Shown here piece after piece: positions 6,974 to 12,934 of a stretch of DNA of 45,184 bases; within the stretch, counting starts at the first letter, position 1; each line of letters opens with the position of its first letter. The notes under the pieces are model-generated. The model saw only the letters and a list, made by a program, of their open reading frames with translations, was not told where the DNA came from and did not search any database. A program made the position numbers and the translations under genes. The DNA lies in the NCBI GenBank assembly GCA_045590215.1, contig JAZNQO010000042.1, positions 1 to 45,184 on the forward strand. Reading direction: 5' to 3'. This DNA is from RUG563 sp045590215 (lineage in GTDB: Bacteria; Bacillota; Clostridia; Christensenellales; Aristaeellaceae).

Positions 6974-8305
6974 ATGGCATTTGAAGGCCTTTCCGAAAAA
7001 CTTCAAAATGCGTTTAAAAAGCTGACCGGTAAGGGCAAGCTGAACGAACAAAACATCAAGGACGCCATGCGCGAAGTGCGGATGGCCCTGCTGGAAGCGG
7101 ACGTTAACTATCTGGTGGTGAAGGACTTTGTTAAAAAAGTCACGGAACGCTGCGTGGGTGCCGAAATTCTGGCAAACCTGAACGCAGGCCAGCAGGTTAT
7201 CAAGATCGTTAACGAAGAGCTGACGGCCCTGATGGGCGGCACCAATGCCAAGCTCACGTGGTCGCCCTCCGTGCCCACGATTTATATGCTGTGCGGCTTG
7301 CAGGGTGCCGGTAAAACCACCATGGCTGCAAAGCTGGCCGGATATCTGACCAAGCAGGGCAAAAAGCCCATGCTGGCTGCCTGCGATATTTACCGCCCTG
7401 CCGCTATCAAGCAGCTGCAGGTGGTGGGTGAACAGGTGAAGGTGCCCGTCTTTGAAAAAGGCACCCAAAGCCCTGTCAAAACCGCCTTGGAAGCCATCGA
7501 ATACGCCCGGTATTATGGCCGGGATGTGCTGATTATCGACACCGCCGGCCGCCTGCATATTGACGAAGAGCTGATGCAGGAACTGGAAGATGTGAAAAAG
7601 GCAGTTAAGCCCCAGGAAATCCTGCTGGTTGTGGACGCCATGACCGGTCAGGACGCCGTGAATGTGGCCAAATCTTTCGACGAAAAGCTGTCCATTGACG
7701 GTGTGATTATCACGAAGCTGGACGGCGATACCAGAGGCGGCGCAGCCCTTTCCGTGCGTGCGGTGACGGGCAAGCCCATCAAGTTCTCCGGTACCGGCGA
7801 AAAACTGGGCGATATTGAGCCTTTCCATCCCGAACGCATGGCCTCCCGTATCCTCGGCATGGGCGACGTTTTGACGCTGATTGAAAAGGCCGTGGAAAGT
7901 GCCGATGCAGAGCTGGAAGAAAAGCTGAAGGCCAAGAAAGACCCTACCAGCTTTGACCTCAACGATTTCCTGGATCAGATGAAGCAGATCAAGAAAATGG
8001 GGCCGCTGAAGAATGTGCTGGGCATGCTGCCCGGCCTTGGCGGGAAGCTGAAGGACGTGGAAGTGGACGAAAATGCCCTGAAAAAGCCGGAAGCCATCAT
8101 CTGCTCCATGACCCTCAAGGAACGCAAAAATCCTGCTATTCTCAATGCTTCCCGGCGTAAGCGGATTGCTGCCGGTGCCGGCGTGCAGGTGCAGGATGTG
8201 AACGCCCTCATTCGTCAGTTTGAGCAAATGCAGAAAATGATGAAGCAAATGATGGGCAACAAAAAGGCGATGATGCGCAACATGCGCAATTTCAACATTC
8301 GCTGA
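6974..8305 (+). CDS. ffh: Signal recognition particle protein Ffh (SRP54)
   Basis: 443 residues, normal for Ffh. N domain to about 90; NG GTPase with G1 GLQGAGKTT (108-116), DTAGR, TKLDGD and the GTGEKLGDIEPF loop; then the methionine-rich M domain from about 300, ending FEQMQKMMKQMMGNKKAMMR, which binds 4.5S RNA and signal sequences. It targets nascent membrane proteins to FtsY and SecYEG. No separate ribosome binding site is needed beyond GGAGG in the end of ylxM (position 6961). ftsY is not adjacent here, so it lies elsewhere on the chromosome. Confidence 0.97.
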   Translation: MAFEGLSEKLQNAFKKLTGKGKLNEQNIKDAMREVRMALLEADVNYLVVKDFVKKVTERCVGAEILANLNAGQQVIKIVNEELTALMGGTNAKLTWSPSVPTIYMLCGLQGAGKTTMAAKLAGYLTKQGKKPMLAACDIYRPAAIKQLQVVGEQVKVPVFEKGTQSPVKTALEAIEYARYYGRDVLIIDTAGRLHIDEELMQELEDVKKAVKPQEILLVVDAMTGQDAVNVAKSFDEKLSIDGVIITKLDGDTRGGAALSVRAVTGKPIKFSGTGEKLGDIEPFHPERMASRILGMGDVLTLIEKAVESADAELEEKLKAKKDPTSFDLNDFLDQMKQIKKMGPLKNVLGMLPGLGGKLKDVEVDENALKKPEAIICSMTLKERKNPAILNASRRKRIAAGAGVQVQDVNALIRQFEQMQKMMKQMMGNKKAMMRNMRNFNIR

Positions 8306-8383
8306 TTTTTTCTTTCCATAGCGGTTATCATAGAAGATATGATTACCATAGATTACAATTCATTTTCAGGAGGAACAAATACC

Positions 8384-8632
8384 ATGGCTGTGAAAATTCG
8401 TCTCAAGAGAATGGGCATGAAGAAGCATCCCTTCTACCGCATCGTTGTGGCTGATGGCCGCTCTCCCCGTGATGGCCGTTTCATCGAAGAAATCGGCTAC
8501 TATGATCCCATGAAGCAGCCCGCCGAAATCAAGGTGGACAACGAAAAAGCCGCCGAATGGATGAAGAATGGCGCTCAGCCCACTGACACCGTGCGTGTTC
8601 TGCTCAAGAAGAGCGGCGCAATTGAAGGCTGA
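8384..8632 (+). CDS. rpsP: 30S ribosomal protein S16
   Basis: 82 residues, full length. It opens MAVKIRLKRMGMKKHPFYRI and contains VVADGRSPRDGRFIEEIGYY, the bS16 signature. S16 assembles early into the 5' domain of 16S rRNA. AGGAGG 11 nt upstream selects ATG 8384; the frame is open from 8339. Codon use is highly biased. It lies in the conserved rpsP-khpA-rimM-trmD arrangement. Confidence 0.97.
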   Translation: MAVKIRLKRMGMKKHPFYRIVVADGRSPRDGRFIEEIGYYDPMKQPAEIKVDNEKAAEWMKNGAQPTDTVRVLLKKSGAIEG

Positions 8633-8666
8633 TAAAGCCTCGCTTTAAGCGAAGAAAGGGAATTCC

Positions 8667-8894
8667 ATGCGCGAACTCGTCCTGTTTCTGGCAAAATCGC
8701 TGGTTGACCAGCCCGATGCGGTGCAGGTGATGGAAACAGAAGGCCCGGAGGCTATTATTCTGGAGCTGTCCGTCGCACAGGAAGATATGGGCAAGGTCAT
8801 CGGCAAGCAAGGCCGTATTGCAAAAGCCATCCGTACGGTGGTCAAAGCCGCCACGGATAAGAATGCAAAGCCCGTTTTTGTCGAAATTCAGTAA
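8667..8894 (+). CDS. khpA: KhpA, single KH-domain RNA-binding protein
   Basis: 75 residues consisting of one type II KH domain with the GxxG loop in KVIGKQGRIAKAIR, followed by TVVKAA. KhpA, usually together with KhpB/Jag, binds RNA and influences cell elongation and division in Firmicutes. It is in its standard position between rpsP and rimM. The ATG follows GAAAGGGAATTCC, giving a usable AAGGG. Confidence 0.95.
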   Translation: MRELVLFLAKSLVDQPDAVQVMETEGPEAIILELSVAQEDMGKVIGKQGRIAKAIRTVVKAATDKNAKPVFVEIQ

Positions 8895-8900
8895 AAAGAA

Positions 8901-8936
8901 AAAGCGGATGGCAAAAAACTGCTGTCCGCTTTTTTT
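8901..8936 (+). terminator. Terminator-like hairpin inside the rpsP-trmD operon
   Basis: AGCGGATGGCA (8903-8913) pairs with TGCTGTCCGCT (8920-8930) in an 11-bp stem with two G-U pairs, then seven T. It should cut transcription of rimM-trmD relative to rpsP-khpA. Confidence 0.8.
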
Positions 8937-8951
8937 GGAACGGAGAAAAGT

Positions 8952-9479
8952 ATGCTGTCTGAATATCTGCTGATTGGTGAAGTGCTGAAGCCCCAAGGCA
9001 TTAAGGGGCTTGTGAAGGTGCGGCCGGATACAGATGACCCGGAACGCTTTTTGGATTTGACATACGTTTTTGTGAAAAACGGCGATGTTTACACAAAAAC
9101 CGATGTGGATGAAGTGAGCGTTCGGGAAGATGCGGTTTATCTGCGCTTAAATGGCGTGACAGACAGAGACGTGGCTGAAAAGCAGCGTGGACTGATGCTC
9201 TATATTGACAGGGCGAACGCTGTGCAGCTGAATGAAAACGAAACCTTCATCTGCGACCTGATCGGCTGCGAAGTGAAGGACAGGCAGGGAAACGTGCTGG
9301 GCAAAATCAAGGATGTGTTGCAGCCCGGCGGTAATGACGTATATGTGGTCAAGTGCAGGCAGGGGGAAATGCTGCTACCGGCTTTATTGCATATCGTGAT
9401 TGAAGTGAAGACGGAAGAAGGCTTTGTGACGGTGGACGAAAGCAGGCTGCATGAAGTGGCCGTTTGCGACTGGGAATAA
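8952..9479 (+). CDS. rimM: Ribosome maturation factor RimM
   Basis: 175 residues. N-terminal RimM beta barrel begins YLLIGEVLKPQGIKGLVKVR, with the conserved LRLNGVTDRDVAE; the C-terminal PRC barrel starts near 95 (IGCEVKDRQGNVLGKIKDVL) and includes DVYVV and LLPAL. RimM binds S19 in the head of the 30S subunit during 16S maturation. GGAG lies ahead of the ATG. It follows the intra-operon terminator and is 21 nt from trmD. Confidence 0.95.
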   Translation: MLSEYLLIGEVLKPQGIKGLVKVRPDTDDPERFLDLTYVFVKNGDVYTKTDVDEVSVREDAVYLRLNGVTDRDVAEKQRGLMLYIDRANAVQLNENETFICDLIGCEVKDRQGNVLGKIKDVLQPGGNDVYVVKCRQGEMLLPALLHIVIEVKTEEGFVTVDESRLHEVAVCDWE

Positions 9480-9500
9480 AACGGAATTGGGAGCAATAAA

Positions 9501-10310
9501 ATGACCATTGATATCCTGACGGTATTTCCGGAGATGTTTGATAGCGTCCTGAACACCAGCATCATGGGTCGCGCCCGGGAAAAGGGCTTGATTTGCGTGG
9601 AAACAACGGATATCAGACCGTATTCTGTTATGAAACACAAAAATACCGATGATTATCCCTTCGGCGGCGGTGCAGGGATGCTAATGACGCCCCAGCCCAT
9701 TGCCGATGCCATCCGGGACGTGTGCAAAAAACGGGATGTGGTGTGCGTGGATAACACGAGCGAAAAACAGACTACGGTATGCAATGGCGATGCAGGGCAC
9801 ATTTTGCGTATTTATTTGTCTCCCAAAGGCGTGCCTTTCACCCAAAGAGTAGCGGAAGAACTGGCCAAGGAAGAACATCTGCTGCTGCTGTGCGGCCATT
9901 ATGAGGGCGTGGATCAAAGGGTATTGGATAAGTACATTGACATGGAAATTTCCCTTGGGGATTATGTGCTAACGGGCGGAGAGCTGGGGGCGATGGTGAT
10001 TGCGGATTGCGTGAGCCGCCTGATTCCCGGCGTTCTTGGCAGCAGCGAAAGCACAGAGGATGAGAGCTTTTCCATGGCTGGGCTCTTGGAATATCCACAA
10101 TATACAAGGCCAAGGGAATTTGAAGGGATGGAAGTGCCGGAGGTTCTTTTGAACGGCGACCATGCAAAAATCAATCTGTGGAGAAGGCAGCAGGCCATCA
10201 AGGTAACGCTGGAAAGACGGCCGGAAATGCTGGAAAACGCACCCCTTTCAAAAAAAGAGAAAATCTTTCTGGATCAATTGATGGCCGAAAGGGAAATGTA
10301 TGAGGAATGA
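9501..10310 (+). CDS. trmD: tRNA (guanine-N1-)-methyltransferase TrmD
   Basis: 269 residues against about 245 in most TrmD. It methylates G37 of tRNAs with G36, preventing +1 frameshifts. Trefoil-knot SPOUT features are intact: DDYPFGGGAGMLM, LCGHYEGVDQRV, ISLGDYVLTGGELGAM (AdoMet loop) and YTRP, RRPEML at the C-terminus. The extra length is one insertion of about 19 residues around CVDNTSEKQTTVCNGDAG, between the first helix and the strand leading to SPKG; it should lie on the surface. GGGAG precedes the ATG. Confidence 0.96.
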   Translation: MTIDILTVFPEMFDSVLNTSIMGRAREKGLICVETTDIRPYSVMKHKNTDDYPFGGGAGMLMTPQPIADAIRDVCKKRDVVCVDNTSEKQTTVCNGDAGHILRIYLSPKGVPFTQRVAEELAKEEHLLLLCGHYEGVDQRVLDKYIDMEISLGDYVLTGGELGAMVIADCVSRLIPGVLGSSESTEDESFSMAGLLEYPQYTRPREFEGMEVPEVLLNGDHAKINLWRRQQAIKVTLERRPEMLENAPLSKKEKIFLDQLMAEREMYEE

Positions 10311-10332
10311 GGCTGGAAAGCCTCTGATTCCT
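10303..10332 (+). terminator. Hairpin over the trmD stop codon, weak terminator
   Basis: AGGAAT/ATTCCT and GAGGCT/AGCCTC form a long interrupted stem, but only two T follow. It may be a 3' stabiliser rather than a terminator. Confidence 0.4.
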
Positions 10333-10358
10333 TGAAATGAAAAAAATTCAAAAACGGG

Positions 10359-10387
10359 TTGACATTTTCAGCACATTCGTATATAAT
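10359..10387 (+). promoter_or_regulatory. Consensus promoter of tRNA-Leu
   Basis: Perfect TTGACA (10359-10364), 17-nt spacer, perfect TATAAT (10382-10387), 25 nt before the tRNA. Confidence 0.93.
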
Positions 10388-10411
10388 CCTATTTGCTGCT
10401 GAAAAGCACAT

Positions 10412-10496
10412 GCGGTTGTGGCGGAATCGGCATACGCGCACGTTTGAGGGGCGTGTTCTTAACGGAGTACGGGTTCAAGTCCCGTCAACCGCACCA
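10412..10496 (+). tRNA. tRNA-Leu, anticodon GAG
   Basis: Acceptor stem GCGGTTG (10412-10418) pairs with CAACCGC (10486-10492). Anticodon stem CACGT/GCGTG encloses the loop TTGAGGG, so the anticodon is GAG (10446-10448), reading CUC and CUU. A long class II variable arm precedes the T arm GGGTTCAAGTCCC. CCA is encoded (10494-10496). 85 nt. Confidence 0.95.
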
Positions 10497-10501
10497 AAAA
10501 A

Positions 10502-10537
10502 GCACGATGGTTTTGATACAAAACCACCGTGCTTTTT
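10502..10537 (+). terminator. Terminator of tRNA-Leu(GAG)
   Basis: GCACGATGGTTTT (10502-10514) pairs with AAAACCACCGTGC (10520-10532), one mismatch, then TTTTT. Confidence 0.92.
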
Positions 10538-10678
10538 CTATATCTAAAAAACCTTGTACTGCAAGACTTTTTGCCGCTTTCATAATAGTGTTAGTTTCGT
10601 TGTATCAAAAATAAATGCACGAACATCCGAGTTGGAAGACTTAAACCCACCTATTTTACTACGCCCAAAAAATCCACA

Positions 10679-10748
10679 ATGAAACTCTTGCTTCGGAATT
10701 AGTTTCATCGTGACTGAAATAGTTTCATTGTCGGAGTAAAAGTTTCAT
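10679..10748 (+). repeat. Left GTTTCAT array: three direct copies at exact 20-bp period plus one inverted copy
   Basis: AGTTTCAT occurs at 10701, 10721 and 10741, a period of exactly 20 bp (two helical turns), with ATGAAAC in the opposite orientation at 10679-10685. The last copy ends 5 bp before the -35 box of the methyltransferase promoter. The rest of 10538-10678 is AT-rich with no ORF or other structure that I can support. Confidence 0.8.
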
Positions 10749-10753
10749 GACAG

Positions 10754-10782
10754 TTGAAAAACACAACTAATTGTGATATAAT
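10754..10782 (+). promoter_or_regulatory. Promoter of the R-M operon with a palindrome in its spacer
   Basis: TTGAAA (10754-10759), 17 nt, TATAAT (10777-10782). The spacer contains CACAA-CTAA-TTGTG (10762-10775), a perfect interrupted palindrome, placed as a repressor operator would be. Confidence 0.8.
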
Positions 10783-10820
10783 TAGAACGCTAAATGAATT
10801 GCTGTAACCAACATAAATTA

Positions 10821-10863
10821 GGGTGCCTGCGTTGAACACCCGTTTTGGTGGATTAAAGGTGTT
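10821..10863 (+). promoter_or_regulatory. Leader with alternative hairpins over the methyltransferase ribosome binding site
   Basis: AACACC (10835-10840) can pair with GGTGTT (10858-10863), which contains the AAAGGTG ribosome binding site. GGGTG (10821-10825) can instead take CACCC (10837-10841) and release it. The two pairings are mutually exclusive. Confidence 0.4.
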
Positions 10864-10866
10864 TAT

Positions 10867-11823
10867 ATGGAAAAATCTAAATCATCAAGAAACAAGACTA
10901 TTGACACAACTGTAGAGCAAGGCAAAGAATATCTTGCTCGTTGCATATCTGTAAATACGGCACAGGCTATTGAAGCTGTTGTTAACAAAACCATCATCGG
11001 TGATACTTTTACGGTTATGCCACTGTTACCCCATAAGTCAGTTGACTTGGTAGTCGCTGACCCTCCCTACAACTTGACCAAGGCCTTTAATGGAACGACA
11101 TTTTCTAAAAAAACAGTTGCAGACTACGAGGACTACACTCGCCAATGGCTGTCATTGGTCTATCCATTGCTGAAAGATGATGGCGCTATCTATGTGTGTT
11201 GTGATTGGGAAACAAGCTTAATTATCGGTCGTGTATTAGGCGAGTTCTTCACCGTCAGAAGTCGTATCACCTGGCAAAGAGAAAAAGGTCGTGGTGCAAC
11301 AGCAAACTGGAAAAATGGCTTAGAGGACATTTGGTTTGCTACAAAATCAAACAATTATACATTCAATCTCGATGCAGTTAAAATTCGCAAAAAGGTCATC
11401 GCTCCCTATAAGGTGGATGGAAAACCAAAAGATTGGGACGAAACGGAAAGCGGCAATTATCGTAATACTTGTCCTTCTAATTTCTGGGGCGACATTACCA
11501 TTCCTTTTTGGTCAATGCCCGAAAATACTGCTCACCCCACACAAAAATCCGAAAAACTGATTGCAAAAATATTGTTGGCCAGTTCCAACCCTTCCGATAT
11601 TGTATTTGACCCTTTCCTTGGTTCTGGTACAACAAGCGTTGTTGCCAAAAAGTTAGGCCGAAGATATATTGGCATTGAAGTAAACGAACAATACTGTGTT
11701 TGGGCAGAACAGCGGTTAGCTATGGCAGAATCCGATATGTCAATTCAAGGCTATGTCGATGGTGTCTTTTGGGAAAGGAATACACTTTTAGAACAATCTG
11801 CAAAAAGAAGAAAGGTGCAATAA
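10867..11823 (+). CDS. Type II DNA adenine/cytosine-N4 methyltransferase, beta class
   Basis: 318 residues. Catalytic motif IV DPPYN (65-69) comes before the AdoMet motif I DPFLGSGTT (248-256), the order of the beta group of amino-methyltransferases (M.HinfI, M.RsrI, CcrM type). HPTQKSEKL just before motif I is also typical. DPPYN favours N6-adenine but does not exclude N4-cytosine. It protects host DNA at the site cut by the endonuclease encoded 4 nt downstream. Base composition is clearly AT-richer than the flanking operons and codons differ (TTA, AAA, ATT common), which points to horizontal acquisition. The ATG follows AAAGGTG. Confidence 0.93.
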   Translation: MEKSKSSRNKTIDTTVEQGKEYLARCISVNTAQAIEAVVNKTIIGDTFTVMPLLPHKSVDLVVADPPYNLTKAFNGTTFSKKTVADYEDYTRQWLSLVYPLLKDDGAIYVCCDWETSLIIGRVLGEFFTVRSRITWQREKGRGATANWKNGLEDIWFATKSNNYTFNLDAVKIRKKVIAPYKVDGKPKDWDETESGNYRNTCPSNFWGDITIPFWSMPENTAHPTQKSEKLIAKILLASSNPSDIVFDPFLGSGTTSVVAKKLGRRYIGIEVNEQYCVWAEQRLAMAESDMSIQGYVDGVFWERNTLLEQSAKRRKVQ

Positions 11824-11827
11824 GAAA

Positions 11828-12490
11828 ATGAACAGAATTCTGAACGATTGTACTTTGCATTTTTTAGAAAATCGGATAATTGATGGACTTTCTCGTATTA
11901 AAGATTTTCAAAACAGGAGAATTATAAATAGTCCTCGAGCCATCGGTGATACAGTACAAGAAGCTATTGGCGAATTATTACCGAGTTGCTTTCCTGATGG
12001 ACTAATTGGTGATTTTAGTGCAGACTTTGCGCGCAGAGCAATGGCAGATGTTGCATTTACTGATGTTGACGGCAATTATTACTTAATTGATGTTAAGACA
12101 CATAACACATCGACCCAATTCAATATGCCAAACCTGACTTCTGTCCATCGTTTAGCACGATTCTATGAAGATGACAGAAATTATTTTGTAATTCTGTTAA
12201 TTGAGTATTCTGTAGAGAATGAACATCTTACATTTACCGGCGCCCATTTTATCCCTATCGAACACTTGGAATGGTCTTGCTTAACAATCGGAGCACTGGG
12301 ATGGGGGCAAATTCAGATTGCCAATTCCAATATTGTTGATGTTAACAGACACAATACTCGTGTTGACTGGATGCTGTCCCTATGTGATGCATTAGATATT
12401 TTCTATCCAAGGGAAATTGCTAAAATTTCCGAAAGATTAGACTATTTTCGATCTGTCCGTGAATATTGGGAATCAAGACGAAATCATTAA
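11828..12490 (+). CDS. Type II restriction endonuclease, PD-(D/E)xK type
   Basis: 220 residues. The active site reads D74 in MADVAFTDVDG and D88-V-K90 in YYLIDVKTHNT, a D-x13-DxK form of PD-(D/E)xK; E45 upstream could be a further ligand. The ID(V/I)KT pattern and residue spacing resemble EcoRV (E45, D74, D90, K92) more than EcoRI-type enzymes, which is inference from motif layout only. It starts 4 nt after the methyltransferase stop, the pairing that identifies it as a restriction gene despite low sequence recognition; the AAAGGTG within the methyltransferase end may serve it. The specificity cannot be read from the sequence. Confidence 0.82.
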   Translation: MNRILNDCTLHFLENRIIDGLSRIKDFQNRRIINSPRAIGDTVQEAIGELLPSCFPDGLIGDFSADFARRAMADVAFTDVDGNYYLIDVKTHNTSTQFNMPNLTSVHRLARFYEDDRNYFVILLIEYSVENEHLTFTGAHFIPIEHLEWSCLTIGALGWGQIQIANSNIVDVNRHNTRVDWMLSLCDALDIFYPREIAKISERLDYFRSVREYWESRRNH

Positions 12491-12562
12491 TTCGATCCCT
12501 TCTGCTTTGACGCAAAAGTATTAGTTTCTGATTTTTTCTGATAGAACATATGGTTTGAGCAG

Positions 12563-12631
12563 GTTTCATTTTATGGTGTGGTTTCATTATTTTAGCATAG
12601 GGTTTCATTTCAATTTTAAACTCTATGAAAC
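12563..12631 (+). repeat. Right GTTTCAT array: three direct copies and one inverted copy
   Basis: GTTTCAT at 12563, 12581 and 12602 (spacings 18 and 21 bp), then ATGAAAC at 12625-12631; a degenerate TTGAAAC follows at 12636. This mirrors the left array, where the inverted copy comes first. Apart from the array, 12491-12670 contains no gene. Confidence 0.75.
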
Positions 12632-12670
12632 CTTTTTGAAACCGTATCATTATTATCAACATACTTCAGA

Positions 12671-12702
12671 AGAGCTTTGGTTTTGAACCAAGGCTCTTTT
12701 TC
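12671..12702 (+). terminator. Terminator at the right end of the R-M cassette
   Basis: AGAGCTTTGGTT (12671-12682) pairs with AACCAAGGCTCT (12686-12697), one G-U pair, followed by T. Confidence 0.9.
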
Positions 12703-12716
12703 TGTGTATAGCACGA

Positions 12717-12745
12717 TTGACAGTATTTTTCGCATGTGGTAAAAT
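12717..12745 (+). promoter_or_regulatory. Promoter of the kinase leader
   Basis: TTGACA (12717-12722), 17-nt spacer, TAAAAT (12740-12745). It lies about 190 nt before the kinase ATG. Confidence 0.85.
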
Positions 12746-12779
12746 AATGGCAACGTATGAAAGGAAGGTGAGCAGGCTT

Positions 12780-12845
12780 ATGAGGCTTATTTCGTGTGGA
12801 ATCCAGAAGCTGCGCTGCTCACTGCTTTGCCATCATAACGGCTGA
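12780..12845 (+). CDS. Putative 21-residue leader peptide of the kinase gene
   Basis: ATG 12780 to TGA 12845, preceded by AAGGAAGG. The peptide begins MRLISCGIQKLRC and has three cysteines and two histidines in a row near its end. Its ribosome binding site region GTGAGCAG (12768-12775) is perfectly complementary to CTGCTCAC (12815-12822) inside the ORF, and a terminator hairpin follows at 12869. This is the layout of ribosome-stalling attenuators in front of antibiotic-response or amino-acid genes. The peptide itself I do not recognise. Confidence 0.5.
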   Translation: MRLISCGIQKLRCSLLCHHNG

Positions 12846-12868
12846 TGACCCTGCATTTGCGGCAATTT

Positions 12869-12900
12869 ACGGCACTTCTGTATTACGGAAGTGCCGTTTT
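12869..12900 (+). terminator. Attenuator terminator before the kinase gene
   Basis: ACGGCACTTC (12869-12878) pairs perfectly with GAAGTGCCGT (12888-12897), then TTTTCTATGTGTTTT. Just before it TTGCC (12827-12831)/GGCAA (12861-12865), with inner CATCA/TGATG, can form another hairpin. Confidence 0.75.
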
Positions 12901-12934
12901 CTATGTGTTTTGAAAACAGAAAGGAATAAAGCAA

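Noticed and set aside
6428..8248. 606-residue open frame antisense to ylxM-ffh
   Set aside because: Same reason; ffh on the plus strand is certain. The frames antisense to atpA (41727-43154), rsmB-fmt (22250-23965) and coaBC-gmk (17050-18411) were rejected in the same way.
10679..12631. GTTTCAT arrays as a CRISPR array
   Set aside because: The repeated unit is only 7-8 bp, the intervals are 18-23 bp from start to start, and there are no cas genes.
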